DNA of 32,054 nt from Acidobacteriota bacterium (GTDB lineage: Bacteria; Acidobacteriota; Thermoanaerobaculia; Multivoradales; JAHEKO01), in the NCBI GenBank assembly GCA_022561975.1, contig JADFQD010000026.1, forward strand, positions 1 through 32,054, in the 5' to 3' direction. This document shows positions 30,312 to 32,054 of this stretch, piece after piece; the first letter of the stretch is position 1, and every line of letters begins with the position of its first letter. A program made the translations under genes and the position numbers. A model generated the notes under the pieces. The model ran no database searches, was not told the origin of the DNA, and was given only the letters and a program-made list of their open reading frames with translations.

Positions 30312-30339
30312 TTGGCTCCCATGGAGGTCTGTGTATAAT
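30312..30339 (+). promoter_or_regulatory. Sigma-70-type promoter for the secreted protein at 30426
   Basis: A perfect TATAAT (30334-30339) is preceded after 16 nt by TTGGCT (30312-30317). It lies about 85 nt before the start codon, within the 219-nt gap after tRNA-Tyr. The best -10 element I found in the window. Confidence 0.65.
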
Positions 30340-30425
30340 CCTTTGGTCTTTGGTTATATGAGTTCGATCGCGTCTGGGGCGTCGGTTCGAGTCTCGTCTA
30401 CAGCTACGACACAAGGAGGATGCGC

Positions 30426-31724
30426 ATGATCGTTCGGAAGTCTCTCATCGCTATTTCGCTCTTGGCGGCGCTCACAGGTCCGGCAGCGGCGGAGCTCTGC
30501 GCGATCGACAACGTGCCGGCCGCCACCCTTCTGATTCCTTACTTCGAGGTCGACTTTGAGAAACGGCACTCGAAAAAGCTCGAACGTACGAAGATCACGA
30601 TCGTCAACACCAACGCGGCGCCGATCCTGGCTCATGTCATCCTCTGGACGGACCTTTCGGTGCCGACCTTCAACTTCGACATCTTTCTGACCGGCTTCGA
30701 CGTGCAGGAATTCGATGTGGACAGGCTCTTTTTGGATGGAGTGATTCCGGTGGCCTCGATACCCGACGACGTCGATTTCGACACCAGCGAGTGCACATCT
30801 TGTTCGGAATCGGGTTGCATCAACTTCAGCCCAGGAAACGATTTTACTCTCAAGGATCTGGAGTTCGCTCACATCGGAAATCCGGTCGCCTTTCACGATG
30901 GCCAGTGCATGGCACGAAGGAGCGGAGCGGTGGCGCGTGGCTACATCACGATCGATGCGGTCAACGCCTGCTCCCGGCTCTATCCGAACGATAGCGGCTA
31001 CTTCGAGAATGGCGGCACCGGAGTGGCCAGCAACAACAATTTCTTGCAAGCCACGATCACGACCTATTCCAGCAAATTTTTGCGTGACGTGCCGGCATTC
31101 GCCATCGAAGCCGGTACCAGCGACGGCCTTTCGACGGAGGGCAACTTTACCTTCTATGGTCGTTACAACGGTTACGACGCCAGCGACAACCGCGAGTGCG
31201 GCGGCGCCCTCTGGAGCGTTCCGTACCGAAAGGAGAACAAATTCAAGACCGAGGCGATCGTCTGGCGTGATTCGGGGGTCAATCAGGGGCCCTTCGATTG
31301 TGGCGAGGACCCCGATTGGTATCCGCTCGACACGACCCAGGTCGTGGTCTTCGACCAGCAGGAAGAGTTTAGAGAACTTGATGGCTTCCCCTTCCCGGCC
31401 GAGACCCAGCGAGTTTCGGTCGGCAAGAAGCCGCTCAACTCGGGTTCGTTCAGGAGCGGTTGGGCCTTCTTCAACCTGAATACCAGTTCGGCCGAGGTGG
31501 AGCGCTTCGGACACGGCTACGTGATGGCCCGGCAGCGCTACAGGTCCCGCCAGGGAGATGCCTGGGGTCACCAACTTGCCAGCACGATCTGTGGCGAACA
31601 GGTGCCCTCGGGTATGCGGGCTGCCGCGCAGCGGGCTAGAAAGAAGAACGCGCAGGGCAGCGGGCGGAAAAGCAAGAAGATCCGTGCGACACCGGCTATT
31701 CCTCGTACTCGCAAGCCTGAGTAG
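30426..31724 (+). CDS. Secreted protein of unknown function
   Basis: This is a 432-residue protein I cannot assign. The start is ATG 30426, 6 nt after a full AAGGAGG. An ATG at 30420 abuts the ribosome site and is unlikely. The signal peptide ends near GPAAA. The mature part begins ELCAIDNVPAATLLIPYFEV, then a VNTNAAPILAHVILWTD segment that looks like an immunoglobulin-like beta strand pair. It holds several cysteines (for example C-TSC-SESGC at about residues 120-130, and ECGG, DCGED, TICGE later), suggesting disulphides outside the cytoplasm. The last 35 residues are very basic (Lys/Arg). The perfect -10 and strong ribosome site predict high expression. Its 3' end overlaps the next gene by 41 nt. 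Confidence 0.85.
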   Translation: MIVRKSLIAISLLAALTGPAAAELCAIDNVPAATLLIPYFEVDFEKRHSKKLERTKITIVNTNAAPILAHVILWTDLSVPTFNFDIFLTGFDVQEFDVDRLFLDGVIPVASIPDDVDFDTSECTSCSESGCINFSPGNDFTLKDLEFAHIGNPVAFHDGQCMARRSGAVARGYITIDAVNACSRLYPNDSGYFENGGTGVASNNNFLQATITTYSSKFLRDVPAFAIEAGTSDGLSTEGNFTFYGRYNGYDASDNRECGGALWSVPYRKENKFKTEAIVWRDSGVNQGPFDCGEDPDWYPLDTTQVVVFDQQEEFRELDGFPFPAETQRVSVGKKPLNSGSFRSGWAFFNLNTSSAEVERFGHGYVMARQRYRSRQGDAWGHQLASTICGEQVPSGMRAAAQRARKKNAQGSGRKSKKIRATPAIPRTRKPE

Positions 31725-32054
31725 CGTCTTTGCCGCCGGCTCGGACGCCCCGGCCAGCTGGGTCGAGATCGGTGTCGGCTTGCCTCAGACAGGTCAGTGG
31801 CGTAACGGCTTCGACCTTGCCGATCTCAACGGTGATGGACGCTTAGACTTAGTCCACGGTCCGCCTCGACGGAGCTTGGGCCCACCTGTGATTTTTCTCG
31901 GGGGGACGGATCTCGAGTTCCAGCGGTGGGCGGAGACCTCGTTTCCCGAGCTGCCGTTCGACTACGGCGCCGCCGCCGCCGCGGACTTCGATGGCGACGG
32001 CGACGATGATCTGGCGCTGGCGTTTAGCGACCTCCGGGGCGCGAACGAGAGCAA
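31684..32054 (+). CDS. Exported FG-GAP protein, N-terminal part
   Basis: The gene starts at GTG 31684, inside the 3' end of the previous gene in another frame, and runs off the window without a stop. The N-terminus MRHRLFLVLASLSSVFAAGS is a signal peptide. Two calcium-loop motifs follow (DLNGDGRLDLVHG and DFDGDGDDDLALAF), so another VCBS/FG-GAP beta-propeller is expected. The ribosome site is weak (AGAAGA), and the 41-nt overlap suggests expression from the upstream promoter. About 123 codons are visible. Confidence 0.82.
   Translation, partial: MRHRLFLVLASLSSVFAAGSDAPASWVEIGVGLPQTGQWRNGFDLADLNGDGRLDLVHGPPRRSLGPPVIFLGGTDLEFQRWAETSFPELPFDYGAAAAADFDGDGDDDLALAFSDLRGANES

Overview
This is a GC-rich bacterial chromosome window, most likely from an Acidobacteriota member of the Thermoanaerobaculia/Vicinamibacteria type. 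That placement is an inference. It rests on two tandem proteins of the 'VWFA-related Acidobacterial domain' type, many CRTAC1-like FG-GAP/VCBS + ASPIC/UnbV exported proteins, TPR lipoproteins and a multihaem cytochrome fused to TPRs. No rRNA gene, phage, IS element or CRISPR array is visible.

Region 1 (1-6098, + strand) is a chain of genes that overlap at their stop/start codons and alternate between types: propeller (5' truncated), TPR lipoprotein, propeller, TPR protein. It reads as a repeated two-gene unit. Region 2 (13769-6114, - strand) converges on it with only 15 nt between stop codons. In transcription order it holds a TPR lipoprotein, a TPR-like + propeller hybrid, a propeller lipoprotein, and a seven-haem cytochrome c with C-terminal TPRs. 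All eight proteins appear to be exported, and the three long TPR proteins are paralogues. The two convergent operons look like parts of one undescribed cell-envelope system of beta-propellers, TPR scaffolds and electron transfer.

Region 3 (13937-16492, + strand) is the most unusual locus. A propeller gene is interrupted by an in-frame TGA at 15797-15799, between the sixth and seventh calcium-loop motifs. The frame stays open for another 230 codons carrying motif 7 and the UnbV domain. Twenty nt after the TGA is a 7-bp hairpin with a 6-nt loop that fits a bacterial SECIS element. I read it as a candidate selenoprotein; a nonsense mutation or sequencing error is the alternative.

Region 4 (16684-20193, +) carries the two VWFA-like paralogues. 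Region 5 (22024-20205, -) carries a small exported protein translationally coupled to a PA-domain zinc metalloprotease. The C-terminal block of that protease sits at its N-terminus, which suggests circular permutation. Region 6 (25021-22112, -) is a tightly overlapping housekeeping run, ubiE/menG-folD-coaE-rdgB; coaE has a P-loop-proximal GLTG repeat expansion.

Region 7 (25110-29935, +) has a good sigma-70-type promoter followed by rplM-rpsI-rpsB-tsf-pyrH-frr and then an RlmB-type methyltransferase, with a REP-like palindrome between frr and rlmB. Region 8 (29949-32054, +) has tRNA-Thr(TGT) and tRNA-Tyr(GTA), a strong-looking promoter, an unrecognised Cys-containing secreted protein, and the start of another FG-GAP protein that runs off the window. 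Short in-frame tandem repeats (6, 9 and 12 nt) recur inside several genes.
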